In this document: one piece after another, positions 1-9,470 of the stretch | Layout: every line of letters starts with the position of its first letter | Position numbering within the stretch: the first letter of the stretch is position 1 | Source: Chrysomallon squamiferum | Lineage: Eukaryota; Mollusca; Gastropoda; Neomphalida; Peltospiridae | Length of the DNA stretch: 25,000 bases | Direction of reading: 5' to 3' | NCBI GenBank assembly: GCA_012295275.1 | Contig: CM022675.1 | Coordinates: 6,270,832-6,295,831 of the forward strand | Translations under genes and position numbers: made by a program | Notes under the pieces: model-generated | What the model was told of the DNA's origin: nothing | Database searches by the model: none | The model's input: only the letters and a program-made list of their open reading frames with translations

Positions 1-527
1 ATGAAATGCATTCCTGTCAAGAGACTTCATCATGCAACTCAACAGTTTACGAAGAAGGTTAAGATCTATGCAAGACTTTCCTGGTATGAGGAAAATCGCA
101 GACACATTTTGTTGACGCTAACAGCACTAAAGTCAATTCTGAGAATTACGATAAATTAATTAATCGTGAACTACACTCTGACAATAACTTTATGTATTTC
201 AACAAGACAAGCAGACTCGCATATCAGTCAGAGGACTCATCAATACATGAAGGACGCTGTACCAGCACTCATAAAGAAGGAGGATGATGGGCCACCACAA
301 AGTTCGGATTATAATCTAATGAATTACTGCGTGTAAAATGTTTTGAGTGAGAAGATAAATGAGGGTCAAATTAATAAGTTCATTGAAGAGGAACTAAAAA
401 CTACGATCAGAGAAAGGTTGAAAATGTCATCCTGGAGGAGATTCAGAGCTGTATTTCATCTTGGAGAAAGCAACCACCAGCAGTGTGCAGAGAAAATGGA
501 GAACCCATTGACCGTCAGTTCCAGTAG
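1..527 (+). pseudogene. Decayed Tc1/mariner-superfamily transposase, 3' part
   Basis: Three reading frames must be stitched together to read a transposase C-terminal half: about 132-234, then 232-423, then 423-527 ending in TAG. An FQQD motif, which carries the second catalytic Asp of IS630/Tc1/mariner enzymes, is readable at 197-208, but in a third frame flanked by small indels. About 38 residues later comes PPQSSDYNLMNY (292-327), the counterpart of the family motif PPxSPDLNPxDY. Here the third catalytic Asp is Asn (AAT, 322-324). The Trp codon expected just after it is replaced by TAA at 334-336. The terminal frame reads EPIDRQFQ followed by the stop. The family excises and inserts DNA by a DDD/E mechanism; this copy cannot be active. 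The 5' part and left terminal repeat would lie before the window. The assignment to the superfamily is fairly sure; the subfamily is not known. Confidence 0.72.
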
Positions 528-650
528 ACTCAGATGAGATTCTTGCTTTGAGATTTTCGATATCAAATTTGTCCTTGTGTAAAAACTACCAGAGTTATTT
601 ATAATGATGTAAATTGTTTCGAAAGTTTCAAAACGTTTATTTTTTACTTG

Positions 651-675
651 TATTATTTATTTATTTATTTATTTA

Positions 676-751
<76 letters not shown>

Positions 752-752
752 T
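651..752. repeat. (TTTA)n then (TTA)n compound microsatellite
   Basis: A short tetranucleotide TTTA run (about 651-676) passes directly into a nearly perfect TTA run ending before TTTTG at 752. It lies downstream of the transposase relic and has no coding potential. Confidence 0.95.
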
Positions 753-1583
753 TGTCTAATCGATAGGTATGAAAACTGTTTTCCATAAGAACAAGTAAAT
801 AAGCAATAATACACACGTAACCTGATATGACACATGACGACAACAGCTATACGTGCTCAGCTCAGACCATATATACACACACCACTGCACAAAACGACGT
901 CGTCAACGTAGGACAAACGTTGCGCAGTCCTAACGACGCCTCATTACTCTCCATGGTCTCTTCATTATAAAAACTCATATTTCAAATACACGTTTTAAAT
1001 ATGAGAAGTTACTGCGTGTTTCAAATTAAGACATAAATAGCTAAACGTAAAGAAATGAAAGAAAGAAAGAAATAGAAATGATAATATTGATTGATGAGCT
1101 TGCTTCTCTGATTATCTTACAAAACGAAATAAAATTATACATTTTTGTTTTTGTTATCAACAAAATTAAAGAACTAGAAATAATGAAATCGTAAATTTTC
1201 CTTTCTTTTAAACTAATAGTACAAAAATACCAAAATAACACGAAGAAAGTTATTGGAAAAAGATTGAAGAAAAAAGTTAAAAAGTAAAATAAAATAAAGT
1301 ATTGTATAGCATAGTAAAGTAATTTAAAATGAAATGATATGAAATGAAATAAAATCAGAAATTATTCAAAAAAAAATCATAACTCTGTAAAAAGTTTTAT
1401 ATTTGTCAGTTGTGTTTATTATGATTATTTCTAATAGCAAAAAATTCCTTTCTCACATCTCTTTCTTCTGCTTAAAGACCTTCAATTTCGCCTGAACATT
1501 TCAACGTGACGGAATCCCTAGAAACGTAGAGATATTTGTTTTAATTCCATCATGCAGGGAGCACATTTAGATGGGGCAGAAAG
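753..1583. other. AT-rich unique sequence without a recognisable gene
   Basis: I see no exon with splice sites, no tRNA-like box and no long open frame here. A small CpG-containing patch with the palindrome ACGACGTCGT lies near 895-905. A perfect 9-bp inverted repeat lies at 974-1005. The stretch 1255-1375 is purine-rich, with loose AAAGT/AAAT repeats. It reads as ordinary intergenic or intronic sequence. Confidence 0.6.
974..1005. other. 9-bp inverted repeat (stem-loop candidate)
   Basis: CTCATATTT (974-982) is followed after 14 bases by its perfect reverse complement AAATATGAG (997-1005). It could form a hairpin, but it stands alone in AT-rich DNA, where such arms arise easily. No function is claimed. 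Confidence 0.4.
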
Positions 1584-1609
1584 AAAAAAAAAAAAAAAAA
1601 AAAAAAAAA
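1584..1609. repeat. Poly(A) run
   Basis: An uninterrupted run of about 26 adenines. No retrotransposon body could be recognised upstream of it, so it cannot be called a retroposon tail. Confidence 0.9.
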
Positions 1610-1797
1610 CAATAAGTACAAGATTTGAAAAGGGCTTTTTGAAACAAACGAAGCCGTAGAGTTGGAGATGATAGAAAGATAAAAGGGAGGAATGAGAGAA
1701 AGGTAGGAAGAAATGAAAGGTGAAAAAAAATGTAATGTTAAGAAAAATGAAACGAAAAACAGTGCAAAAAAGGAAGTGGAAAGAAAGAATGAATGGG

Positions 1798-1932
1798 AAT
1801 TATTATTAGTAGTAGTAGTAGTAGCAGTAATAATAGTAGTAGTAGTAGTAGTAGTAGTAATAGTAGTAATAGTAATGGTAGTAGCAGTAGTAATACTAGT
1901 AGTTGTAATAGTAGTAGTAGTTGTAGTATTTT
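1798..1932. repeat. (AGT)n array, interrupted
   Basis: AGT trinucleotides interrupted by AAT, AGC and GGT units. It opens low-complexity frames on both strands (poly-Ser, poly-Val, poly-Thr), and these are artefacts of the repeat. AGT, equivalent to ACT, recurs in several arrays of the window. Confidence 0.95.
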
Positions 1933-2020
1933 TCCCTGTTGTTCGAAGAAACACTTCTCAGAAGGTTACTCTTACTTGTTAACAAAGGATGGGTTTTTTC
2001 TCCTCCCTTACCATACATAG

Positions 2021-2130
2021 CACACACACACGCGCGCAAACACACACACACAATCACACACACACACACACACACTCACACATATTCACAACACAGATAC
2101 ACTCGTATACACATATAGACACAAGTACAC
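2021..2130. repeat. (CA)n microsatellite, degenerate
   Basis: CA dinucleotides with CG, TC and TA interruptions. It is followed by unique sequence with a short open frame to 2249 that resembles nothing I recognise. Within that unique part a perfect 6-bp hairpin AACGGG/CCCGTT lies at 2173-2190. Confidence 0.9.
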
Positions 2131-2389
2131 ACATTTCGGCTTTCGATAAACCATTCGAGGAGCTCATGCTTGAACGGGATAAAACCCGTTACGGAGACAT
2201 CTTGTTTAGTACGTGCTTCGTAGTTAAACGAATGAGTCAGCAGTACTGAGCACACTTTCAGCAGATTAAACTTACATCTTGCCTCTTAAGCTGATTATTT
2301 TGAATATTAAGTTTATATTCTTCAGGACATATTAAGTTATTTCTGTACTAGTCTTATTTGTGGGCGTTTCATAATAAGCTCCCTATGCA

Positions 2390-2945
2390 AAATGTTGTTT
2401 GCTAGCAAGATCGAGCTTTGTTTGCCAAAAAAATACTCGGCTTTCGTTTCATACTCAAGATAGAACCATTATATTCATTCAAAATAAAACCATTGTTTTT
2501 AAATGTGTTTAAAACTGTGATTAAAACATCGTTTTGCAAATAATAACAAGCCTTTGAAATCAATATTTAACTTTTGTTTGAAGCAGACATCAAATTGTTA
2601 TCTGATTATTATATTTGCAATCAAAACCAAACGTTTGTATGCAATCAGTATAAAAGTTTTCGTTGCAGTCGAATTCAAACATTCTTTCCAGTCTTTTATT
2701 TGCAGTCAGTATGTAACTTCTTTTGCAATTAAGATGAAACATTTAAATAATACTAATACTACTACTAATAATAATAAGAAGAAGAAGAATAATAAGAATA
2801 AATCAAAAAGCAAAACAAATGCTGTCAACATCTGATTAGTATCGAACTTCTGTCTGCATAGGAAATAAAACTTTTGTTTTCAGTCATTTTTTGTTTGCAG
2901 TCGATATAAACTATTGTTAGCCATCAAGATGAAACATTTATTTGG
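2390..2945. repeat. Degenerate minisatellite, unit about 23-27 bp
   Basis: A diverged motif recurs many times, roughly TTTGCAGTCAGTATAAAAC followed by a T-rich end such as TTTTG. Clear copies start near 2613, 2638, 2663, 2700, 2727, 2880, 2896 and 2919. Weaker ones begin at 2390-2480. The shared core is a GCAATCA/GCAGTCA-like block, then an A-rich block, then TTTTG. An AAT/ACT/AAG trinucleotide stretch (2745-2805) interrupts the array. The short open frame inside it (2554-2835) only reflects the tandem unit. The heavy divergence suggests an old array. Confidence 0.6.
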
Positions 2946-3079
2946 CGAATTTTTTTAAAATTTTTATTTTTATTTTTTTAATATAACTACCTATAAAAAG
3001 TGCGACCTGTTGATGAATAGCCTTGACACTGTGATAACAGCATTATTAAAACCTCTCAACACGACGAATTATCATAATT

Positions 3080-3475
3080 TATGCAGCTTATCCATAACTG
3101 GATTCCAACAGATCTCCGCGCGTTAATCGAATTAACTAAAACGAGGGGTAACGTTACGGCAGAAACTTGTCGAGCGAATTGTGTGTTAGCCGATCGAGCT
3201 TTGCTAGAAGAACGAAAAATCCTCCCCACTCCGTTCTGGCCAAAAGACTGCTATCGGAGAACGAAGAGCTATGAAAGACTTAATATCCTTTCGAGATTAC
3301 GCCGCAGTATATTGGCTGAATGAAGCCATAGAGAGCCGGGAGTTGGCGGAAATAGACTGCTTAGAGAGCGAAGTGTCGCCAGTTTGCGGATGGTTGAATC
3401 CAGCAATGAAAAGAAGAGTTCTGCTCGCCTGCGTCCGAAACCTCGATTCAGATATTCCGTGTCAGCTGGAATAAA
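3080..3475. other. GC-richer block of unknown nature
   Basis: Base composition is visibly richer in G and C and in CpG than the flanks, and two overlapping short open frames (67-84 residues) run on both strands. No domain, splice-site pair or retroelement motif is convincing. It could be a diverged mobile-element fragment, a non-coding exon or a regulatory block. No function is assigned. Confidence 0.35.
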
Positions 3476-3595
3476 TGTCTTTGTTCTTAATATTGCTGGG
3501 GTTTTTAGTTTGTTTGGGGTCATATTGTTTTATTTAAAAATAAGAAACAATTGTGTGTGTGTATATGTATATACATCGAGCAATATAAGTTGATT

Positions 3596-3681
3596 TATTA
3601 TTGTTATTGTTGTTATTTTATTATTATTGCTATTATTATTATTATTGTTTTTGTTGTTGTTATTATTATTATTATTATTAT

Positions 3682-3773
<92 letters not shown>
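3596..3773. repeat. Compound (ATT/GTT)n - (AG)n microsatellite
   Basis: T-rich ATT/GTT trinucleotides pass directly into about 45 pure AG units (3683-3773). The long homopurine strand is mirror-symmetric and could in principle form triplex DNA. Confidence 0.97.
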
Positions 3774-3778
<5 letters not shown>

Positions 3779-3939
3779 AATAGAAAAAGAAAAACAGAGA
3801 GCTGTAAAGACTTAAAAACACATGTACGCCCCCAGATATCTGATTTCGACTTTTATCTGTAATGAATTATTGATTAAAATAAAATTAAAAAATGTGTTAT
3901 GTAAAAGTGTATAAACTTTCAGGAGAGTTAAAAACAAAA

Positions 3940-3996
3940 TCCGTTAATCAGACACTGGCTTTCAAACCTGAAGGTCGTGAATTCATTTGCAATGCA
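3940..3996 (+). other. Possible tRNA-derived SINE fragment
   Basis: The stretch CTGAAGGTCGTGAATTCA (3968-3985) resembles the variable-loop and T-arm region of a tRNA-like SINE, where GGTCGTGAGTTCGA carries the Pol III B box. Here the B box core is damaged. The preceding bases could be a worn A-box half, but the stems do not pair well. Treat this as a weak suggestion. Confidence 0.25.
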
Positions 3997-4088
3997 CATA
4001 CAACTTGCACCTGCAAATAATAAAGAAATTCCACACGCCTTACATTTTACTGTGTAACATGAACTACCTATTATCTTCTTTTTTTTTC

Positions 4089-4089
<1 letters not shown>

Positions 4090-4134
<45 letters not shown>

Positions 4135-4158
4135 TTATATATATATATATATATATTT
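4090..4158. repeat. (TA)n microsatellite
   Basis: Two (TA)n runs separated by a short T run. The sequence is self-complementary and prone to cruciform formation and slippage. Confidence 0.95.
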
Positions 4159-4197
4159 ATCCAGTATTAAATACACGAAGCAGTTTTACGAAAGAAC

Positions 4198-4299
4198 AAA
4201 ATGGCGGAAACAGCTGTATCCTGTTCTCGATTAGATCATGCGTAGTAAACTAGTAGTGGGTACTTCCGGGGTTTTAATGACAGAAGGATCACGGAAGTG
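4198..4299. promoter_or_regulatory. YY1-like plus two ETS-like sites
   Basis: AAAATGGCGG (4198-4207) fits the YY1 consensus. ACTTCCGG (4262-4269) and ACGGAAGTG (4291-4299) are ETS-type sites in opposite orientations about 30 bp apart. Such combinations are common in TATA-less promoters, but no exon can be tied to this one. The motif matches are direct; the regulatory role is inference. Confidence 0.3.
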
Positions 4300-4459
4300 T
4301 TTGATTAGTCATATTTAGAGCAATCAAGATTAAGGGATTGTGTAAATTACCTTAAAATATCGGAGTAAAAACCAGCATTCTAGAACAGGTGTGTATTTTG
4401 ATGAAGAATAAGTTCAAATAGGTCGTGAGTTAAAGATTTAGATTATGAAGTATTTGAGA

Positions 4460-4494
<35 letters not shown>

Positions 4495-4800
4495 AATAGC
4501 TATATTAATAGCAAAATAGTAGCATAAATAAACAAAAAATAACTAAATAGATTAATATTTCTCCCATTAGAGTACCATTGATTTTCTGAATCATGTTATA
4601 ATGACAGGAAAAGGAGTGACGATATTTATTAAACGTGTTTAAATAGTCTGTAATACGTGTCGAGATAACGTCAAAGATGTGACGTCATCGCTGTGATTAA
4701 ACGGCTGCGGGTATGAGATATGATTTATATTTTTACCTTGCTGCAGTTGCTGTGCGTTCACGGTGATTCAGAATATAGAGCGATATGTGAATGTTTTAAT
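4300..4800. other. AT-rich unique sequence with one (AAAT)n tract and a CRE site
   Basis: No gene is seen. An (AAAT)n tract lies at 4459-4495. A full CRE palindrome TGACGTCA lies at 4680-4687, with a half-site AACGTCA at 4667-4673. Confidence 0.55.
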
Positions 4801-4810
4801 TCTTTTACCT

Positions 4811-4886
<76 letters not shown>

Positions 4887-5029
4887 GGAAAAGTGAGACA
4901 GATTCAAATACAAATGAAAAGTGATGGCGGGGAGAGAGAGATATGGAAGGAGCTAATGAGAAGAAAACAACAAATATAGATAATCACACACAGACGTACG
5001 CACGCCCGCACACACGCACGCAAGCACAT

Positions 5030-5060
<31 letters not shown>
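4811..5060. repeat. (GA)n and (CA)n arrays
   Basis: About 35 GA units (4811-4883) are followed by purine-rich sequence with a short GA patch near 4933-4942. CA/CG-rich repeats follow at 4985-5060 and end in a pure (CA)n run. Confidence 0.93.
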
Positions 5061-5063
<3 letters not shown>

Positions 5064-5432
5064 TGAAACTTTAATTATTTTTTTTCGGTTATACGTCTAC
5101 CAGCGGATAATAATCTAGATACTTATGTACGAACATTCATTGTTTAGAGATTGGCAGGTTTATACACTTTTATTGTTGTTTGTAATCACCAGCTAAGAGC
5201 AATTACAAAACAAAATTGTGAGCTCGTCTGACGATTTCCCGTTAATTACTCAAAACCGGATTACGGTTCTGACGACCACACAGAAGATAATCTAACAACA
5301 GCCAAAGGGACATGTTTTCAAATCATCTACAACAACGACAACATTTTTCCCGTGTGTGCGATGTGAAGTGGGTACAGGCAATTTTCTGTATTCTAACTAA
5401 ATTGTTTCATTACCAGAAAAACAACGAAGAGT
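5061..5432. other. Unique sequence without a recognisable gene
   Basis: No open frame, splice pair or mobile-element terminus is convincing. GTCTGACGAT (5226-5235) and TTCTGACGAC (5267-5276) are two similar 10-mers about 40 bp apart, the only internal structure noticed. Confidence 0.5.
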
Positions 5433-5433
5433 A

Positions 5434-5477
<44 letters not shown>
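5433..5477. repeat. (ATT)n microsatellite
   Basis: About 15 uninterrupted ATT units. Confidence 0.95.
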
Positions 5478-5480
<3 letters not shown>

Positions 5481-5560
5481 CAGATACTAAATATAAAACA
5501 CTGATGTAAACAGTTTTGATTTCAGCTGAAGGAAACGAAATATAAATAAAAGGTTTATGT

Positions 5561-5563
<3 letters not shown>

Positions 5564-5655
<92 letters not shown>

Positions 5656-5775
5656 ATTTATATATTTATACATGTATATATATTTACACACACACACATA
5701 CATGCATACATACAAACATAAATATATACATACATACATACATATATCCACACAGACATACGTACGTACGTAAGT
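5564..5775. repeat. (CT)n followed by degenerate (CATA)n/(TA)n
   Basis: About 44 pure CT units (5564-5651) run into TA-, CA- and CATA-rich sequence to 5775. The poly-Arg/Glu frames it opens are artefacts. Confidence 0.95.
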
Positions 5776-6064
5776 ACATATATGATTTCATTTCCACAAA
5801 TGAAACATTTTATAAAAGCTTATAACTCATAATGTATCGTGACCGATCAATACCCATTTAAACTGCGTAACGTGACAAGTCAGATGTGTATTTATATTAA
5901 AAGCAAAATTTATTACAAAGCACATAAACGTTGAATGACGAAATGTCTAACTTAATTTAAAGAGGTCATCATACTCTGGAAGAAATGTTCAAAGTTAGAT
6001 TTTTCCATAAAATATCCCGGAAACCGGAAGTGTTGCCGTACTTTGTTTTCGAAAAATAGCCGAG
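5776..6064. promoter_or_regulatory. Unique AT-rich sequence with one perfect ETS site
   Basis: No coding signal. ACCGGAAGTG (6023-6032) matches the optimal ETS/GABP site, and a second GGAAA lies just upstream. Nothing shows which transcript, if any, it serves. Confidence 0.25.
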
Positions 6065-6114
<50 letters not shown>

Positions 6115-6142
6115 TTGTGTGTGTATATATATATATATTTCT
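6065..6142. repeat. (GT)n - (TA)n microsatellite
   Basis: About 21 pure GT units, then GTGTATATAT mixtures. Confidence 0.95.
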
Positions 6143-6425
6143 GTTATTTAAAAGACGGTAGTTTTGTGAAGTTGTTAAAAATCACGACTGCATTTTCAAA
6201 TGTTTTTTCTTTTTTTTTCTTTTTTTTTTCTTTTTTTACATTTCTTGCGAGCAGCAAAAATCGGGTACAATTGATAGCTCAGTTTCGTAACAGATCAGTG
6301 TTCAATTGTCTGAATTTTTATTTTTTTTATTATTTTAATCCTTTAAATTTTTTTTTTATTTTTTTTTATTTTCAGTTTTTTATTTTTTTTTTTTATTCAA
6401 ATAACGTTCTTTATTATGTTGTCTA
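6143..6425. repeat. T-rich low-complexity stretch
   Basis: Repeated T runs with C, A or G interruptions (6202-6240, 6313-6400). The open frame across it is rich in Phe and is not a gene. Confidence 0.8.
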
Positions 6426-6795
6426 AGCAGTAACTATTATTATTACTGCTGCTACTATTACAATTACAGTCCCCACTACTATTAAAATTACTACTACTAC
6501 AACTACAACTATGTTACAGCTTATTTTAAGTACTTCATTAAATAACTCGTATCTTTCTTCGATTTTTTTTAAAGCATTCGAACTCAAACAAAAAAAAAAT
6601 ATAATAATAATAATAATAAATAATAATAATAATAATAATAACAACAACAACAACAACAACAACAACAATAATAATAATAATAATAATAGTAATATAGTAA
6701 ATAAATAAGTAAATAAATAAACAAATAAATAAATAAATAAACAAGTAAAAAAATAAATAAATTGTTAAATAAATAAATGAATAACTAAAATAAAA
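6426..6795. repeat. (ACT/ATT)n, (AAT)n, (AAC)n and (AAAT)n composite
   Basis: ACT/ATT trinucleotides (6432-6512), an AT-rich spacer, (AAT)n-(AAC)n-(AAT)n (6600-6690), then (AAAT)n with AAC and AAG variants (6698-6795). Several motif types follow one another without unique sequence between them. Confidence 0.93.
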
Positions 6796-7115
6796 TAAAA
6801 TACTCTGAAGAGATTTCTTCACAGTATTACACAGAGACTAAACACAAACACAAAACCTACCCACTCTGTCAAAACAAACATAGCTCCATGACTAAGCTGA
6901 ATCCGGGTAGTGAAAAGCAGTATTTACCTCTCTGTCTGACAGATTTATTGTAGAAATTATCTCTTAGCTTGGTGTTCACTAACACTGTAATGTTGACAGC
7001 TCCCTAATTTTAAACTGGTAAATAAACACACCCACGTTTTGGTTACACCCAGTCTAATCGCTTCTGAGACTGAATAAAGAAAGCGTGTGTTGATCTCTAG
7101 TCAGTCGGGGAAGGA
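6796..7115. other. Unique sequence without a recognisable gene
   Basis: Moderately AT-rich with no simple repeats. I see no coding frame with splice signals and no mobile-element termini. Confidence 0.5.
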
Positions 7116-7299
7116 AATAAATGAATGAATAAATAAATAAATAAATAAATAAATGCTCAGAAGAGTTTTAATCTACAGTTATTACGGTAGCAGTTATAAT
7201 ATACGACTAAAATGTATACAGATAAAGGAAGAAAAACCCGCCGTTGTCAAACCAAAATTTTTATTTTTATTTTTACTTTTTTTTTTTTTTTTTTTTCTG
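7116..7299. repeat. (AAAT)n tract and T run flanking unique DNA
   Basis: (AAAT)n at 7116-7153, unique sequence, then T-rich 7258-7297 with a run of about 20 T. No gene. Confidence 0.85.
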
Positions 7300-7378
7300 T
7301 TAGTGGTAACAGTACAGTTTGAGTATCCCTTCAAAATCCTAAATTGTATACAAGCAACAGATATTGTGATATCATATA

Positions 7379-7410
7379 GCGGTAGCAGTGGTAGTAGTAA
7401 CAGGAGTAGC

Positions 7411-7457
<47 letters not shown>

Positions 7458-7600
7458 AAGAACAAGAAGAAATAGTTGTAGGAATGTAACAGAAATAACA
7501 AAATAGCATAAGTAAAGGTACCAGTAGTTGTAATAATAGTAGCAGAACAGCAGCAGCTGTAGCAGGTAGTAGTCGTAGTAAAAGAAGTAGTAGAAAATAG
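7379..7600. repeat. (AGT)n array, core pure
   Basis: A pure AGT core at about 7404-7456 is surrounded by AGC, AAG and GGT variants to 7600. It opens poly-Ser, poly-Tyr, poly-Leu and poly-Thr frames in several registers, and these are ignored. Confidence 0.95.
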
Positions 7601-8160
7601 TAGTACTGGGATAACAAAATAACAAAATGTACAAGGCAGAATATCAACAGGTTGTAATTTTGATTTAGTCCTGTGCAGAATTCTTATTAGCAACTGCCAG
7701 GGATCGATCTAACCACATAGCAGACACAAGTGCAACACCTTGATGTGGACAAGCTGCTGCTGCTGCTGATGATGATGATGATGTCGTCGGTTTGACTGTA
7801 GCAGCAGGAAGGGCGTAACTAATCCGGTTTCAGTTTGATCGATCGAGACTTTTAAAACTTGTTTGCATCTCCAGTGGTCGTTCATTCCCAGAAACAAATC
7901 TGTCAACACACAGGTTTACTGAAAAAACTCCCGTATATATGGTATATTTTGTGTTTGTTAGTCGGGGGTTAGCGACAGAAAGCTAAATGATCGTCTTGTT
8001 TGCCAAGTACAACAACAATCCCACGGGTTGAATTTGGTTAGAGGTGTGGTTACGTTTTTGTCAGAAAGCTGGATAAAATATCCTTACGTTAAACCGAAAC
8101 CACGTTAAACCCGCATTTTTTTTAATCCCAGTTTTACTACCGCCACGATTTTTGTTTCTG
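7601..8160. other. Unique sequence with a short (CTG)(ATG) tract
   Basis: Unique DNA with GCT/GAT trinucleotides at 7751-7782. The 66-residue minus-strand frame (7709-7909) is open but has no recognisable motif and includes His and Gln runs from the trinucleotides. The 10-mer ACGTTAAACC occurs twice (8086-8095 and 8102-8111). GGATCGATCTA near 7703-7713 faintly resembles a Pol III B box on the minus strand, but no tRNA fold is seen. Confidence 0.45.
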
Positions 8161-8169
8161 TCGGTGTTT

Positions 8170-8318
8170 ATTGCTGCTGTTGTTGTTGTTGTTCTTCTTC
8201 TTCTTCTTCTTCTTCATTTTGTTATTATTATTATGATTATTGTCGGTTCTTGTAATTGCTATTGTTACTGTTGTTGTTGTTATTATTATTATTATTATTG
8301 TCGGTTCTTGTAACTGCT

Positions 8319-8349
<31 letters not shown>

Positions 8350-8358
8350 TTGTTGATG
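8170..8358. repeat. (GTT)n/(CTT)n/(ATT)n/(CTG)n composite
   Basis: T-rich trinucleotides change motif several times. The segment TATTGTCGGTTCTTGTAA appears twice (about 8238-8255 and 8297-8314), so part of the composite is a duplicated block rather than simple slippage. Confidence 0.85.
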
Positions 8359-8513
8359 TTATTTTCGTAATGTGATGACGAAACAGTTACCGTGTTCAGT
8401 CTATGCACACTATTAAAACTATAAAAAAAAAACATATTCATATCTCTGCCTAAATAAATATATCAGTGCGTATACGTATTTTGTTTGTGCGTGCGCGTGT
8501 GAATATACGTGGG

Positions 8514-8640
8514 TGTATGTATGTCTTTTTATGTATGTGTATGAGTACACATATATATATATATACATACATATATACATATACATACATATATACATAC
8601 ACACATTCATACATACATACATACACACATACATGCATAA
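8514..8640. repeat. (ATGT)n/(TA)n/(ATAC)n array
   Basis: Alternating tetranucleotide and dinucleotide repeats that are partly self-complementary (ATGT against ACAT). Confidence 0.92.
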
Positions 8641-9231
8641 TTTTTTGTGTGTTTTTGTTTACTTTGTTATTGTTCTTATTGTGTTTACACTTTTTGAAAT
8701 CATAAACCATGCATCAACATCTGTAACTGTGTACACACACACGTGTTATTAGTATATCATTTTAATGAGTGTAAACTCAGGACAGTGACACTGAGTGTAC
8801 CAGAGAGGAGAAACCCACGTAAACAGCAGATGTTAAAAACTCTTCATTAAAACCCCATTAGCGAGATTGTGCAGGTAGGAGACACTAAACAAAGTCAGAG
8901 GCGGATTCCGCGCTGCTTACTGACATGATGGCCCTACTAAAATGGCCAGAATGCCGATAGCTTTTAGAGTGTTTCCGGAAGAAACAGACGTTAGCTTTTG
9001 GCCTGCAGACGATAACCGGAGACGGAAATGACGTTAGTGTCATAATGGAAGTTTTGTTACAGTTTTATTGTTAATGACCCGAAGGTCAAAGAGAAATAAA
9101 AAAATAAAATAAATAATAATAATAATAATAAACAATAGTAATTGAAAAACCAAACAAAACAAAAGAAATCACTGAGGATAACGTGATTGTACACATGCAC
9201 TGAAAATGGGTAGTTTCATGCATGAATGATT

Positions 9232-9234
<3 letters not shown>
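8641..9234. other. Mostly unique sequence without a recognisable gene
   Basis: Somewhat richer in C and G around 8780-9060. ACTAAAATGGCC (8937-8948) contains a YY1-like core, and TTTCCGGAAG (8972-8981) is a palindromic GGAA site. An AAT tract lies at 9110-9130. I see no exon. Confidence 0.45.
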
Positions 9235-9314
<80 letters not shown>

Positions 9315-9470
9315 ATTCTCTCTCTGTATATATTTCTGAATACCATATATAAATACGTAAACACATATATGTTTGTGTGTATTTTCGTATACATATAAAT
9401 ATATATACATTTTGTATATATACCTACAGACATAGACAGATAGATAAAAACATAAGCTGTAAAATACGGC
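9235..9470. repeat. (TC)n then TA/GT-rich low-complexity DNA
   Basis: About 36 pure TC units (9235-9307), a GTGTG/TCTC transition, then degenerate ATAT/ACAT sequence. Confidence 0.93.

Noticed and set aside
1550-2020. Overlapping open frames rich in Ser, Val or Thr
   Set aside because: They are translations of the (AGT)n array in different registers and have no independent protein signal.
2554-2835. 93-residue open frame
   Set aside because: It follows the minisatellite unit and an AAT/AAG tract; its repeated residues come from the DNA repeat.
7690-7730. Possible tRNA B box on the minus strand
   Set aside because: No A box at a proper distance and no cloverleaf pairing.
7709-7909. 66-residue minus-strand frame
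   Set aside because: No motif or splice context, and part of it is His/Gln runs from trinucleotides.
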